A stretch of DNA of 64,000 nucleotides, taken from NCBI GenBank assembly GCA_029747015.1, contig JAKOGI010000027.1, forward strand, positions 1,072,001-1,136,000, in the 5' to 3' direction. Positions 48,161 to 61,351 of this stretch are shown piece by piece (position 1 is the stretch's first letter; every line of letters begins with the position of its first letter). The position numbers and the translations under genes were made by a program. This stretch comes from Carnegiea gigantea (Eukaryota > Streptophyta > Magnoliopsida > Caryophyllales > Cactaceae). The notes under the pieces were generated by a model. It saw only the letters and a program-made list of their open reading frames with translations. It was not told where the DNA came from and searched no databases.

Positions 48161-48215
48161 CTCTCTCCATCTCCCTCTCTCTCCCTCTCTCTCTCTCTCT
48201 CTCTCGCTCTCTCTC
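48161..48215. repeat. (CT)n tract upstream of MIR156
   Basis: Imperfect CT run immediately upstream of the TATA box. On the minus strand it reads GA, which in plants can bind GAGA-binding BPC proteins (inference). Confidence 0.85.
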
Positions 48216-48331
48216 ACAATATTTTAGTTTATCATGTTCCTACAAGTGGTGGGATAGGGATCCATAGGAAAAGAAAGAGATTAGATCTTCAAAGGGGGTT
48301 CTGTTATCTGCTCTATCTCTTCATAATTTAT

Positions 48332-48366
48332 GGTGTGAGGTGGTGTGGTGTGGTGTGGTGTGTGTA
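48332..48366. repeat. GGTGT minisatellite
   Basis: GGTGT repeated about six times, in the distal promoter side of MIR156. Confidence 0.9.
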
Positions 48367-49927
48367 TCCCTTTTCCCTATCTTATCATTTATTGAATTTT
48401 ACATTACCAATGCATCTTGTTTTATTCCTTGTTCCAAAACACAACAGATAAACAAAAACCCTAGGCCTTATCAAATTGGATCTTGTAACATATAATTTGG
48501 ATCTTAACTATTGATCAATTAAAGCTTTTAGACTTTGCTTAGCAATTTCGTTTCTTTCAACTTATCATTAGCACAGCACCTTTCAATGTGGATCCTGCTT
48601 TTACGTGGTTTGAGGAGATTCAAATGTAAGCAACCCTACCTTTACCAGCATCCCTGTTCGTAGAGAGGCAACAATCATCAGCATTTATTAGCACCAATCA
48701 GTATTTAATCATATTTTCTAGTTATAATTTTGGCACTTGTTAGCGTTGATTAGTACTAATCATCAACAATTATCAACATCCATTAGTACTAGTAAGAAAT
48801 AAACTACCTATGATAAGTTCTAAAACAATAGGTTTGTGCTTGACTAAGTCGAAACACTAATTAACTAAATATCCATGCATGTTCAATAAACTAATGTTTG
48901 AATTAGCATTTTAACTTTACAATTTATTAGGTAGTCTCGAGTCTGTAGACCCGGACTATATAGTAAATTTCTTGTTTTTCCAAAACTCACTACAAATTCT
49001 CATGATCCCCTTTCCAAAAAATAAGAATAAAATTTATGTGGTAGAAATTGCAACATATCAATAGATCATATTCATAGACTCGACTCTATGGTATAAGTGT
49101 TGTTTTAAGCATGTAATGTTTCAAATAGTATTTTTGAAACGTAATGAAAATTAGATTTTGACATTTAAAGTAGTTTCATATTTTCTCTATTTAAACCAGT
49201 CTTTATTAATTTTTTCCTCACCATAGAGAGGTTGTATTTTTTTTATTTTTTAGAATTAACAAAGTTCAAAAAACTATTTGAGTAAATGAATTTCACATAA
49301 CAAGTATTTCAAATGTCCACAAATTTGGGTCAAACATCCCGGCCCATAGACATATTCACAGCACATAAGCTACATGGAATGCAAATAAGTATTGTTTCTA
49401 ACTCAATAAAGGGTTAATTGGTTCAAAGAAGTTGAAACAAAGCAAAATTAAGAACAAAATTAAGAGATATAGAGAATGATTTCTAATTTGTAAAATCACG
49501 TGTCTTGTTTAATTCATAAATTGCAAAAATTTATTCCGAGAGTATAGGTTTATTTATTCTTGTATAAACCGGGGCGGCGGTAAATTGGGTTTGCTCATAC
49601 CCATATTTGAAAGATAATTTACCGGCACCTCAAGTATGTTATTTCATAATAATAATAAAAAAAATGAGTCAAGCACTGAATTAAGGATTAATGATTTCAT
49701 TCTCATATCTAAATATTTTTAAAAAAAAAAAAAACAGGTGAGTGGAACAGCAGACATTTGAAATCTATTAGATTAGTGTTTTCCTATTTCAAGCATGTTT
49801 TTTTCATCTTATTATAAGTAACTTATTACTGATCGATCTAATTAGTGTTGATGAATGTTGATGCGTGTTAAAATTGGAACTAGAAAATATAACTAAATGT
49901 TAATCAATATAGATACATGACCCTATT
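48367..49927. other. Intergenic with MITE-like remnants
   Basis: At 48600-48800 and 49830-49915 there are repeat words shared with 10400-10620 and 58540-58800. No gene. Confidence 0.4.
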
Positions 49928-50235
49928 AGCTGTTTGTATTATCTAGTAGCTGTTTGTATTCGTTGTTTGAATTAGCTGTTTATTGAAAAATAGTTTGGTA
50001 AAATTAGCTGTTTCTGATAAAATTGTGAGACAAAAAGCTAATTTTTCAAAAAGATTTTTCAAAAAACTCATAAAATTAGCCTTTTCAAATTAGTTTTTTG
50101 GACTCAAAAAGCTCTTATAAAAAGTCTTTTCACCAAACATCCAAATTAATTTTTTTTACTTGGCCAAACAGCTAATCTTAATAAAAAAAAACTCTTTTTA
50201 ACTAAAAAAATGTTCACAAAACTATTTGTCAAACA
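49928..50235. repeat. AT-rich MITE-like repeat, family 2
   Basis: TTAGCTGTTTG at the left and AAACAGCTAAT near 50165 give partial inverted symmetry. Same family as 13355-13640 and 60245-60480. Confidence 0.55.
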
Positions 50236-50597
50236 TTCTCATGCTGTTAATATTACTTAATATTGAATGCTGATAATCCATACTTATAATGAATCAAAAA
50301 AGAAGAGATCATTTAACATAGAAATTAACTTATGTAGAAATTGAAAGTATATAATACAATATCAATACAGCTATTTAATATTTCAATCCAACAAAAAAGA
50401 AACCAATTGAACGAAAAAGAAGTCAAACCACTTGTGAAATAATTCAACATCAACTCTGCCCTCCAATACCATGGCAATATTTGGAGGCCATGCATATATA
50501 TATTTAATGGCACCTTTGCAGTTTTTTGTTTTTATCTCCCTTTTCTTTTCACTTTTTTTTTCAAACCCTAATTTGGGGAGAGAAAGAAGCAGCCGAC

Positions 50598-50726
50598 ATG
50601 GAGGAATTAATGCGAGAGGTTAAGCTGTCAAGTTGGTTTGTTGGTAGACAAGCACATTATTTGGAAATACGTAAACATTACCACATAGAGCCAGCCACGC
50701 ACATATCGAAATTTGTACTTTTTTGA
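50598..50726 (+). CDS. Possible short first exon or micro-ORF
   Basis: A leader-like stretch (AAACCCTAA at 50562, then purine-rich) precedes ATG at 50598, which opens a 42-codon frame beginning MEELMREVKLSSWFVGRQAH and ending TGA. The context looks like the start of a plant gene, but no following exon is recognised and the product has no known family. Could be a gene fragment or chance. Confidence 0.2.
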   Translation: MEELMREVKLSSWFVGRQAHYLEIRKHYHIEPATHISKFVLF

Positions 50727-51120
50727 TCGTGGCTCTCTATTTTATTAGAGCACAGTATCTATTCGAACTCTCCTATTATAAATTTTTATTTTCTTAAGAA
50801 TTGAATTTGAAATTTTACTTAAAAAATAAGTGTCAAAATATTTAAATCAATCTATATTTTAATGTTTGACACATATTAAAATTCTATGACAATCCAGTTA
50901 CACTTTAATTTATATTATTCTTAAGGACCCAAATCAACCCCATCACTTATTATTACTTGTTTTTTTTGTTTGGGATTGATTTGATCTAGTAGATTAACTT
51001 TTAAATTCCTAGCATTCATGATTTGTGAATCAAGATTGAGCCTTGTTCTCTATTGTCTTATTTTACTGTAAAAAGGCATAAGCGGTAAGTTGCATGAAAA
51101 TATAAGAAATTTCTTAGAAA
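50727..51120. other. Intergenic, no gene seen
   Basis: AT-rich DNA leading into the decamer array. Confidence 0.4.
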
Positions 51121-51250
51121 GTGTAAAAAGTTGTAAGGAGTTGTAAGAACTGTAAAGAAGTTGTAAGGAGTTGTAAAAAGTTGTAAGGAGTTGTAAGAAC
51201 TGTAAAAAAGCTGTAAGAAACTGTAAGAAGCTGCAAGAAGCTGTAAGAAT
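51121..51250. repeat. Decamer tandem array
   Basis: Thirteen consecutive 10-bp units of the form YTGTAAGRAR with no indels. A more degenerate continuation of the same words lies at 52085-52212, and the end of the copy A array is at 1-55. Confidence 0.9.
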
Positions 51251-52399
51251 AGATGTCAGAAGTTGTTGAATTATTAAAAAATTTTATAGTATCATTATTA
51301 AATATGTATGCATAATTGTTGGTTATTAATATATGAATTGTAAAAAAAATTATTTTATGAAAGTAAATTACGTGTATTATTGACATTTATGAAATAAATT
51401 TTATAACATCACTAAATAAATTATGTTTTAACATTATAAAAAATGTTATATTTCTACAATTATCATTTTGGATGATAAAAAATAATATTAAAATTACATA
51501 ATTAATGAAAACAAACTTTTAAACAAGGGAATTAAGTAACAATAAAATAAATTCAAGTTGACACATATGTGAACCAAATATGTTGTACACTTGAGGTGGT
51601 TTTTTGGTATTAACATTAGTTTCACCTCCCTCTATGAAAATGGAAAAAAAAAAAAATTTCTCAACAAATTGAATAGAACCCTAAAAATGAAATCCTATTC
51701 AACCCAATGTTCAATTGTATAATGATAGCAATCAAGTTGTAATGGATAAACTTAGATATTAAATAGTTGAAATGCTTTCATCATCTATAGTTGAACTATT
51801 TTTATATATGATTCACGTCGAAACTTATATGCAAATATAATATTTACATTATAATTTTAAAACATGTTGATTTATTTTCTCTATAATGATGTATATGCTT
51901 CATGTCCAAACTCAAATATTAATTCAGATCGTTAAATTCTTTTTTATATTGTTTATACAAATACTATGTTTAGGGGAAAAAAAAAAGATGTAAGATTTTT
52001 CATATTAGGAGTATATAACAAAATATATACATATTTCTATAAATATGAGAAAAAAATAAATGACAAGTTGAATGTCATAAAAAAAAACATATAAGGAGAT
52101 TTAAGAAGATGTAAAGAGATATAAGAAGATATAAGAAGTAGTATGAATTTAGTTAAAGTTATTAAAAACTGTAAGAAGTTGGAAGGAGCTGTAAGAAACT
52201 GTAAATTGTAAGCTAAATCCTTCAAGTCGCATAAAAGAATAGGACCTTAATTTACCAACTGTATTATAAATTTTATACTCTAACAAGCTGGCTAACTATA
52301 AAAGATGAGGGATGAGGGATGAGGGGGAGAGAGAGAGACACATAATTAGAACTCCACCTAATAAAAAGTTGCCTTGTGGGTAATGAGACCCACAAGGGA
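51251..52399. other. Copy B left part, no gene
   Basis: 51251-51885 matches 33-576 except for about 130 bp at 51740-51870 absent from copy A. 52085-52212 is degenerate decamer repeat. No coding region. Confidence 0.6.
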
Positions 52400-52974
52400 A
52401 AGGAATAGCAATAAAACTCGTACCCATTTAAAACCCATAAAATCTACCCCGTTTCAAACCCAAGTGGATAGTAAAACTGGGTTTATATAGGTATGGGACG
52501 GGTATTGAAAAACGGGTATAGGTATTGATATGGGTATGGGTATGGGTATATCCCTCATCCGCCCCATACTCGCACCCTACCCGTACCCGCTTTTGTAATA
52601 AGAAAAAAATTATTTTAGTTCAACATTTTTTCGATTTAAGTCTAACCCAAATTCTTCTAACAAAAAATTAGTCAATAATATATTTGATTTCACATTTCTA
52701 AACAATATATTCCCTAAATATCATAACTTTACAATCTCATAATCACAAAAGCATATATCATACTTGGATATTGGTTGCATATGGGTATTGTTTTTCATCC
52801 TCTACGTGAACCCAGATAAAACCCGCAAACCTGCAAAACCCAATGGGTATGGGTATAGGTTTTATTTTTTAATACCTGATGGATACGGGAATGGATATGG
52901 GTACGATTTTCGAAAATAGGTATGGGTGAGGGTATGACTCAACCCGCCCCGTACCCATCCCATTGCCATTCCTA
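52400..52974. mobile_element. hAT-like MITE, copy B side
   Basis: Same family as 11485-12053: ends AAGGAATAGCAAT and ATTGCCATTCCTA and an interior of GGGTA/TACCC words, 575 bp. No clear target duplication remains. Confidence 0.75.
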
Positions 52975-53297
52975 AATTAAGGGGAGCTATTTGCCTACAA
53001 CTAATTTTCCTAAAACAAACTAGAATTACACCCTAAGATTTGATGTTGCGATATGAAGGTTAACATCCTTAGACCAGCCTTATTGATTAATGTGTCAAAG
53101 ATGCTTTAGTTAAGGTATTTAGGTTACTGAATATAAATTACTAAATCTTTACATTATATATATGATGTCAAGCAATTTTATCACTATAAAACAGAAATAA
53201 ATAATAGTTGTTGCATGGTGAAACACATCAGTAGTCCACCAAAATACTTTTGTAATCTTTGATTTTATAATAACTAAAGTCAACTATCAATTCATAG

Positions 53298-53430
53298 ACC
53301 AATGAAGTCTTAGTCTAGTGGTGAAAATAGAGGTACTGGTTACATTAGGTCTTCGGTTCGATTTTCCCCTCCTTCATTATATTGTAATTGTATTGTATTG
53401 TCCTTTGCAACTCCTACGGACCCTAAAAAA
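53298..53430 (+). mobile_element. tRNA-derived SINE
   Basis: Flanked by perfect 17-bp direct repeats (53281-53297 and 53431-53447, CAACTATCAATTCATAG). An A-box-like TAGTCTAGTGG lies at 53311 and a B-box-like GGTTCGATTTTCC at 53355. It ends in CCCTAAAAAA. At 133 bp it is short and is not the Au family. Confidence 0.85.
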
Positions 53431-53447
53431 CAACTATCAATTCATAG

Positions 53448-56400
53448 GATGAGGCTCGTAACTTCGATACAAACTTTCTTCTTTTTTATTTGATATACAA
53501 TTTTTTAAAAAAATACATATATGCATATCAAGGGCGGTGAAAGTTAAGTAGAAAAAAACAAGATTGAAAAAATTAATGTTCAAAATATAAAGAATATTAA
53601 GTGCAAAAAACCAATGTATCATGTACTGTTCAGATCAATCTACATCCATTATAAAAATGTAATTTGTACCATAGAACGAAATGAAAACCTAATGTTCAAA
53701 AACCTAACTCAACCAAAAGTTTAAATTGATACTTGAAGGCCTAGGATTAGGTTTATACTCTAACACGTCCTCTCAAGTAAATGCCCTTTGTGCTTGAAGT
53801 ATGGTTACTGTAAAGGCTCCCCTTAACTTACGCAATAAATTAATATGGGAGCTGCTGAGATTCGAACTCGAGAACTCTCCCTCGGAAAATCTCTAATACA
53901 TATTCAAGAACCAACTCAACCAAAAGATTAAACTAATGATTAAAGGTGCATAAATAGATTTATTCTCTAAGATCTACTATGACTTCTTTATGCCAAAAAT
54001 TAGAAGAATAGGTGAAAAAAATATAGATATAGTTTATAGTTAATTAATTATGACTAAATTATAGGGCACAAACTTAACCACGTCGAAGGTGGCCATCAGA
54101 GCCTCGGCCATTGGAACAAAGTGGACAAAAAAGACAAAGAAAAGAAACGCCTTAATCTCAATAATTTAATTAATGTTAAATTAACAAAAAGGAGTTTCTT
54201 CAACTTCAACATGACAAGCTCACGCCAAAAGGTCTAATGCATGCGACGCTAAAGAAGCACAAAGTATATATGCTTTTGATTATATGTGGCTAATCATTCA
54301 TTATTTTACAGCACTAATCAGATTACACTAATGACTCGCACAAGGTGTGAATCAGTTACAAATGTTCACACCAATATATATAATTATATATTACGTGAAG
54401 CGTAGTTTTCAGAAAATAATAGTGGTCGATCCAAATATTTTATATAAAAATATTTTATTGTTATATATCTCACAACTTTATAAGTACTGATTAATTTTTA
54501 TGCACATTTACTATTTTCGGTGTCAGTTCATGTATGAATTCAAATCGTTCAGTATAGGTTATCATTATCAGGTGTACACAGAAGGGGGGGAGACAAAATC
54601 TTTACTCAAAGGGTTATAAATAGGAGCTTGTTGAAGCCTTTCATGGCTACTTTAAACAAATTAAAACTTTAAATGATCATGCAACAACAACAACAATAAC
54701 AACACTTCTCATTGTGGGTCCCACTTTCACAGGTTTTGGAAAGATCCAAATGTAGGCAACATTATCTTCGCAGACATTTATACCCGTAGAGAGACTGATT
54801 TCAAGAGACCTACAAATAAATTAAAACTTTAAATGATCATGTTTGGCTCTAATATTAAAGATATGATGATTGAATAGTTTACCAAGGAAGGGAACTGTCC
54901 AAGAACCCATAAACATTATACAATCGTGATTAATATCTGAATCTTCCATAAGAAGCCTTGCCCTAATGATGCCAATTAGTGGGCATAAAGAAAAGTAATA
55001 ACATAGAACCTTCCCTTTATGGCAGTGTGGCATTATTTTATGGTGGGATAAACTTTCCCTTTTTAGAGAGAGAGGGTTGGAGAGAGAAAGAGAAAGCATA
55101 GACACATACATCATTGTGCATAGTGATTCCCAACAGCTTTGATTTGGCCTTTCAAATTATCTATAAGGTATTCCAAAGTGGTATGGCCAAGGCCAAGTAT
55201 GATCACATAGGAATATGATCAGAAAATTAATTAATTAATTAATTAATTAAAATAAATGGTTCAAGTGATTTGATAGTTACTTTATTTAAATAAAATATTA
55301 ATTCGAATCTTTACTGTGCAAAAAAATTGCATTAGAAAATTTTTACCTTTCATAGATTGTGTGAATACCTTTCACTTCAGTTAACAAAAACACAATATTG
55401 GATTCCGGTAAATAAAAATTTGATTTAATGGTTTCATAGTTATTGTCCTTAAATTCGACTCTCAAGAAAAGAAACCCGAGTTTAAAAACTATATTTTTTA
55501 TAAATTAGAATAGTTAACTCTATTTCAATTATACCTAACAAAGCTGACGTAAAATCTGAACCGAATGATCTGAATTTATACCTCCCCTGACACCTGAAAA
55601 ATACTTAACCCAAATTGAACTTGAAACTGGAATTGACCTGAGTCAAGCCGGCCTATCCCAAACTTTGTTTTTGCTAAACTTATTTTTCTCTATCAAACAA
55701 GCTTATTGGACTAGAACTCGAGTAACTCAAAGCTAACCCGAATAGAAAAGAATCCAACTCAAAATCGAAATCGAACCAAATACAATTGATTTGAATATGA
55801 CTCAATTCGAAGTTAGTCCGATTAAAAATCAAATCAAATGATTTATTTGCTAGGTAGGTGTAACTTCACACGTAAAAAATAAATAATGCTATAAAATAAT
55901 AGGAGTATATGATTCTGATTTTTATTTTTCCCTAGTGTTGCTTTGATTTTATCCTCTGCACTTTCGGCTACCAAAATGGGAATCATGCAATATGCAGGCA
56001 TGTTGGAATCCAAATGGGAGGCTGGGGTTGGTCTCTCCTGGTGATTCACAGCCAACCATGGGGATGTGATGCGTGTGGGAGGGAAACATGATAAATGGCT
56101 CTTGGAGTTGGACCATCACCAATAATTGAATTTTAAAATATCTAAGAATAAACTTTAAATGTATGGATTTTTTACCCATATAAATATTTAAATAATAAAT
56201 TAGTTCTTTTTTTTGTTAATTAATCAAATTAATTTCCTGATATAGCAATCGAAATTTTTTTTTAATTCATGAATTTAGATGTTGGATTAAATACTTAACA
56301 TTCTAAAATTTGGTTATTGGAAAAGGTATTATGGATAAACAATCTTTTGTTCTACAGGTATTTATATAAAGAAAGATGTTAAGGCCTAGCAGTCTCATTC

Positions 56401-56737
56401 TTATTTTCATACACAAATTTAGACTTTTAATTAAGTTAATTTATTGACAATTTTCATTTTATTTCACATATAAATATAAAGAAAAGTCACTTTTATTAGA
56501 AGACAAGAAGAGGGAAAAACTATTGACTCCAACGCTGACCTTAGCTTTTGAGTTCATGAAGTGCTAGCTCAAGACCTCTGTGTAGGCCACACCAATAATA
56601 AAGTAATGGTTCCCATCAATACCACATATAAAATAGGCAACAGGACTCAAAGTTTATCCCTTTTCTCTATTGTTAATTTAGGGCATGCTATTTTGGAGTA
56701 AACAAGAATTTATTTTTAGATTAATCTAATAGCTACA
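53448..56737. other. Copy B backbone: no gene recognised
   Basis: Aligns with 3466-8655 of copy A but lacks the hAT-like element, the Helitron and the SINE. It includes the GC-rich island at 55930-56140 and a short AATT run near 55230. A reversed tRNA-like string near 53865 (GATTCGAACTCGAGAAC) suggests an old SINE without clear ends. Confidence 0.6.
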
Positions 56738-57652
56738 TTGATGCATATATATTAAAACAAAATCTTACATTGATCAAAAAAAAGAAAAAACAAAATCTTA
56801 CAAAATTAGCATATATGTGTCAAATTTTTAGAAGTTTGGACTTTTCTTAACCTAACTCCAAGTCACATAAGTTATTATTTTCAATAACAATAGTAAATAA
56901 TAAAATCTATCAAAAAAATAGTAAACAATAAAAGATATTTATTATTACAACTATGGAATATTAGAGCTATTAGATTACATTATGATGGTAGTTACATATC
57001 CTATTTATTTTAAATACGTAATTATTAAGAAATAATAACATATTTCTGATTTTTACTACTATTATACTACTACTATGCTACTGCTACTTCTACTGTTATT
57101 GTTGTTGTTGTTGTTGTTATCACATTCATGCGATCTTATTACAAATAATTTATCAAATGAATAATATACCATTTATGAATCATGTAAAACTATTGTAGCT
57201 AGTTAGCTTTTAAAAAAGAAGTGAAAATTCCAACACTAGTTTAAGATATCATAAATTGAATTTTCTTTTTTTTTTTCATTTACAAATAGTTTTGGGAGTG
57301 GGATTTTCTGCTTAATTTTTTTTTAAATTGTACTTTTTAAACTAAGGATCAAATAATTTTTCCTCATAAATTACATGAATTACGAATGCAATTTACTATA
57401 TTTTTTACATATATTTATTACAATTAGAAAACTCAAAAATTTTTCATGCATTGCATAGATATAGAAAAACAACACAAAACCTCCTAATCTTTTGACAAAT
57501 GTTACTCATATTTTGAAAACTATTAATTTATGAAACTAAAAAAATTTCACACATCATATGAAATATTAGATGGTTTAGTATTTTGTACACACATTTACTA
57601 CGAGCAAAAACTCAAAACTATCTCGTACATCGCACGGAAAACACATACTAGT
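56738..57652 (+). mobile_element. Old Helitron-like element, copy B
   Basis: Paralog of 8656-9549. The 3' terminus CTAGT is at 57648-57652, with a hairpin-like CGTACATCGCACGG just before it. The proposed 5' TC has changed to TT. Confidence 0.5.
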
Positions 57653-60480
57653 TCAAATATTATACAAATAGGAGTTCAGATAAGTTGAAAAAAAAAAAAG
57701 ACAAAAATATAAGCCTGATTTAATTAGTTCCGCAAATCCAAGATGGAAAAAAAATTGAATAATAAGAAAACAAGTAGAAAATAAAAGGCTCTTACACTTA
57801 TTAGAGTCCAAACTAACAATATAAAGTTGATTATTATATTATGTATGTTAGGGAGGAAAATCACTTGAATTAAAGTTGCGTTAAGGTGTTGCTCCCCCAT
57901 TTTAGTATGTAATATATTTGTTAACGGATATTCTGTAATATATTTCTTTACCATTCAAAACTCAAGTGAGTTGCAACACGTTCAAAAAATATATATCAAA
58001 CTCATTGAATATTATTGAATAACTATTCAACTAAAGATTTTAAATAAACGACTGATGCCAAGGCTTGACTACTAAGTATTGTCATGTAGACTGACATGTC
58101 CCTTTTGTTAATTATCTCCACACTTAAAAGAATGAATGTCAACATATGTTTCTTTCATACCTTCAACAATGTATACATGTATATAATTCAAGTTGCTTAA
58201 AATTCAACTTAATTCGAGAGCCTAATTAACAATGAAAGTTTAAATATACATATATCTTAATATATTACATATTAGTTCAAATGATCGGATGATGCTTCCC
58301 TTTATACAACATATCTTTTTTTTTTTTTTTGATAGAATAAGCGAATAATAAGAGAGCTCCAATTTTTAAAATTTAGCGGTACCTTGACTCTGATTAAAGG
58401 AATCGAAAATCAACACAAATCAACAATATGTATGTGCTTCAATGTATAATAGCATGATTTTCTATTCATAAAATTCAAATTTGACTTTGATCAGCCTTTA
58501 TACTTTCCTAAACATCATATCATTTTAGGGTATGATCATTATAGCATTTAGATCTAGCGTTTAATGATTATCGATGATTGGCAATGATTAGAAATGATTA
58601 AAGATAATGCTTTCCTAAACGGTTAAATATTATCCTTTAAATACTCTAAAATATTCCATTATCCAAGATGGACTTGTTCTCTTCAATGTATTATATCGTC
58701 AACATTCAACATTGTTCAGTATCATTCAATGCTTATTAAAAGTATTTAATTGCGAATTGTCAAATATTCAACGCTGTTGAGTACCAGTCAACACTATTCA
58801 AAAACATTCTATATTCAAAATTTTACTATAGATGGAAAAGAACAAGGTCCTTAACTAGCTCACAAGTTGTACAGATTGAGTTGGTGGAATCAAAGAAAGG
58901 AAAACTAGTTTCCAAGATGCCTGTTCATTGTTCTCAAGACTGAGTTATTAGGAAGAAAAGCAAATTAGGCCAACGTACACCAACAGAGGAGCGTTCCAAC
59001 AAGTAAGAGAACCAATATTTCCATTAGGCTGCTTAAGGCCTAAAAGCTAGGCTGTCTTGTCTAGTACAAGCGCACAACCACTTTTTATTGATTTCGAGGA
59101 GGAATATTTTGTTTTTCACACTCTGTTTGATAGTTTTTCCTTCGCTGAATAATTTCATGGTTGGCCAACATGTTAGGTACACAAATATATGTCAAGAACA
59201 AGTAATTAATATGATTAAGGCCTGTTCATTTCAGTAATTCAAAGAGCATGTTTGGTAAAATTGGTTGTTTTAATAGTGCCTAGTTATTTTGTTGGTCGTT
59301 ACCTATTTGCAAATTGTTAACCATTAATAGATATTTAGCAATTGGTGATTAGCAGATAAAATAGTTGTCTAACATATAACAGTATTTGATAAAAGTACTT
59401 GTTAAGATAGATGATTAATGCAAAATGACATAGACTCAGCGATTATAGTATTTACCAACAACGAGAATAATGGCTAATTGTTACTATAGTTCATCAATGG
59501 TTAGTCACGGTTATGAATAGCGTTTAGAGATGGTAAACATTCGTTAGCTAGCTTTCACCAATAATTAATATGCTTACCAACAATTAGCAGTTAGTAGCCT
59601 TCTAGAGCGATTGGCCGCTACCAAATACTTTCTAAATGTTAACACAAACAGGTCCTAAATATGGATCAACTTAAATAACTTGACTCCAATCAGTTCAATC
59701 TGGCCAAACCCCAAGTCTCAATTACTCCTCACCCCAACCCTGTTCTTGTTTGCTTGGTTGGTTGGGATTAAGCCCTATTGCTAGGTATCTATAAGATGTA
59801 CCGGTATATCATACATGCGATTTACATATGATGCAACTTGTGATACTTGCAAAAGAACGCAACTTGCAAGATTAGGGTTGAACAAGCTAAAGCGATCTCA
59901 GAGAACAGCAGACCGAATATCACATGAAATCAAAGGCACAGCGTATCAAATTTGACTCTACTTTTACGAAGTGACAATCTAGGAATGAAGAAGACCTAAT
60001 CAGTGAACAGAAAAAACGAAAGATTCCCCTAAGATTTACTCAGCCCCCTCAGCCAAGCAAATGCTAATCAACATTCACATCAAGAAATATGCCTCAGAGA
60101 AAAGGGGGGATCCATCACAAACAGTCAAAAGAAGCTGCAAGATTGAGCATAGCACAACTTAGCGTAATCTCTTTGATACACAACCTTTGTTTTTGGTTCG
60201 TCTTTTGATTTAGATAAAACATTTACTAATCCCAACCACGTTAGTAGCTAAGATTATATTTGGTAAACAATTGTTAGCTATTAGCTATTTAAATTAACTT
60301 TTTATAGAAAAATTATTTGGTAAAATTAGCTATTTCTAACAGAGTTCTGAGTCAAAAAGTTAATTATCCAAAAAGTTTTTCCAAAAAACTCATCAAATTA
60401 GCTTTTTAAATTATCTTTTTGGGCCCAAAAAGCTCTTTCAACAAGCTATTTTGTCAAATACCTAAATTAGTTTTTTTAGG
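57653..60480. other. Copy B backbone: intergenic
   Basis: Aligns with 9550-13570 without the A-specific hAT-like element and 433-bp MITE. AT-rich MITE family 2 lies at 60245-60480. No gene recognised. Confidence 0.5.
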
Positions 60481-60886
60481 TTGCAGATAGCGGTTTAGAT
60501 AGCGGATAACTGTTTATGTAGCGAATAACGTTTCTAATTTAGCTATTAGCAGATAACCATGTAGATGAGCAGTTGAAACAAATGTATTCGGTAAATTTAG
60601 CTATTAGGTAAGCTAATTAATGTAAATTGAAATAAAAGCATATAGATAATTTCCAAAGATAAAATTTCAAACAGATATTTTTTTTGGCCAAAAAATATAT
60701 AACGAATATTTTTGAATGTCAAAAAGCTAATACTGTTATCTTTTCAAAAACTCTATGTAAAATGCTAAATGCTATTTAAAATACTAGTCAATACACTAGG
60801 TTACCGGATATTAAAATTAACTTATTAGTATATTGATATGGTCAAAATATTAAAAGTAACTTAAAACATTGTTGCCAAACACGACC
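60481..60886 (+). mobile_element. MITE of the 433-bp family, copy B
   Basis: Paralog of 13826-14522 lacking the nested Tourist element and the left end. Ends GTTGCCAAACACGACC. Confidence 0.7.
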
Positions 60887-61351
60887 TTTGACATCGTAAG
60901 CGTCAAGGTTGCCCATTTCGTGAAAGAGTCAATCCCCTTCTCAAAAAGGACTCGGATTTTATTCTTTTTCATTGATCACCCCTTTCTCCTTTTTCCCTAG
61001 AAGGACTGACTAAAGTATAGGAGGAGCGTTCCTCGGATCCGAAATCCGAGGTGTGCCTTTTTGCAGGAACGATGGACAAGGAAAGGAACGACGGCCCAGG
61101 ATGCAAGCCATCTCATAAACCCATTCTTTGCCATCTCATCAATTTTGAAAACTCTATTTGGAAACAGTTTTCTTTCGTAATGAGTGCTGAAAATCAAGTC
61201 AAATCATAAATAAACTTTGATTCCGAATAGGCCTCGTCCTGTGTATTGGCCTCATCCATCTCAAAGCAAATGTCATTGGTAAACAACAAACTAACGTCTA
61301 AACGTGAAAGCTGGGACTTCCCAGGAAACATTCGCAACCACCACTACCACC
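60887..61351. other. Copy B backbone downstream of eIF4A
   Basis: Aligns with 14523-14985. Less AT-rich, but open frames differ between the copies. Confidence 0.4.

Noticed and set aside
48044..48451. 135-codon frame across the MIR156 promoter
   Set aside because: Low-complexity Leu/Ser run from the CT tract, antisense to the MIR156 leader; no family features.
51121..51250. CRISPR-like array
   Set aside because: Contiguous 10-bp units without spacers in a plant genome; it is a simple tandem repeat.
53865..53900. miR477-like string ACTCTCCCTC
   Set aside because: Short partial match in a tRNA-like remnant, with no hairpin.
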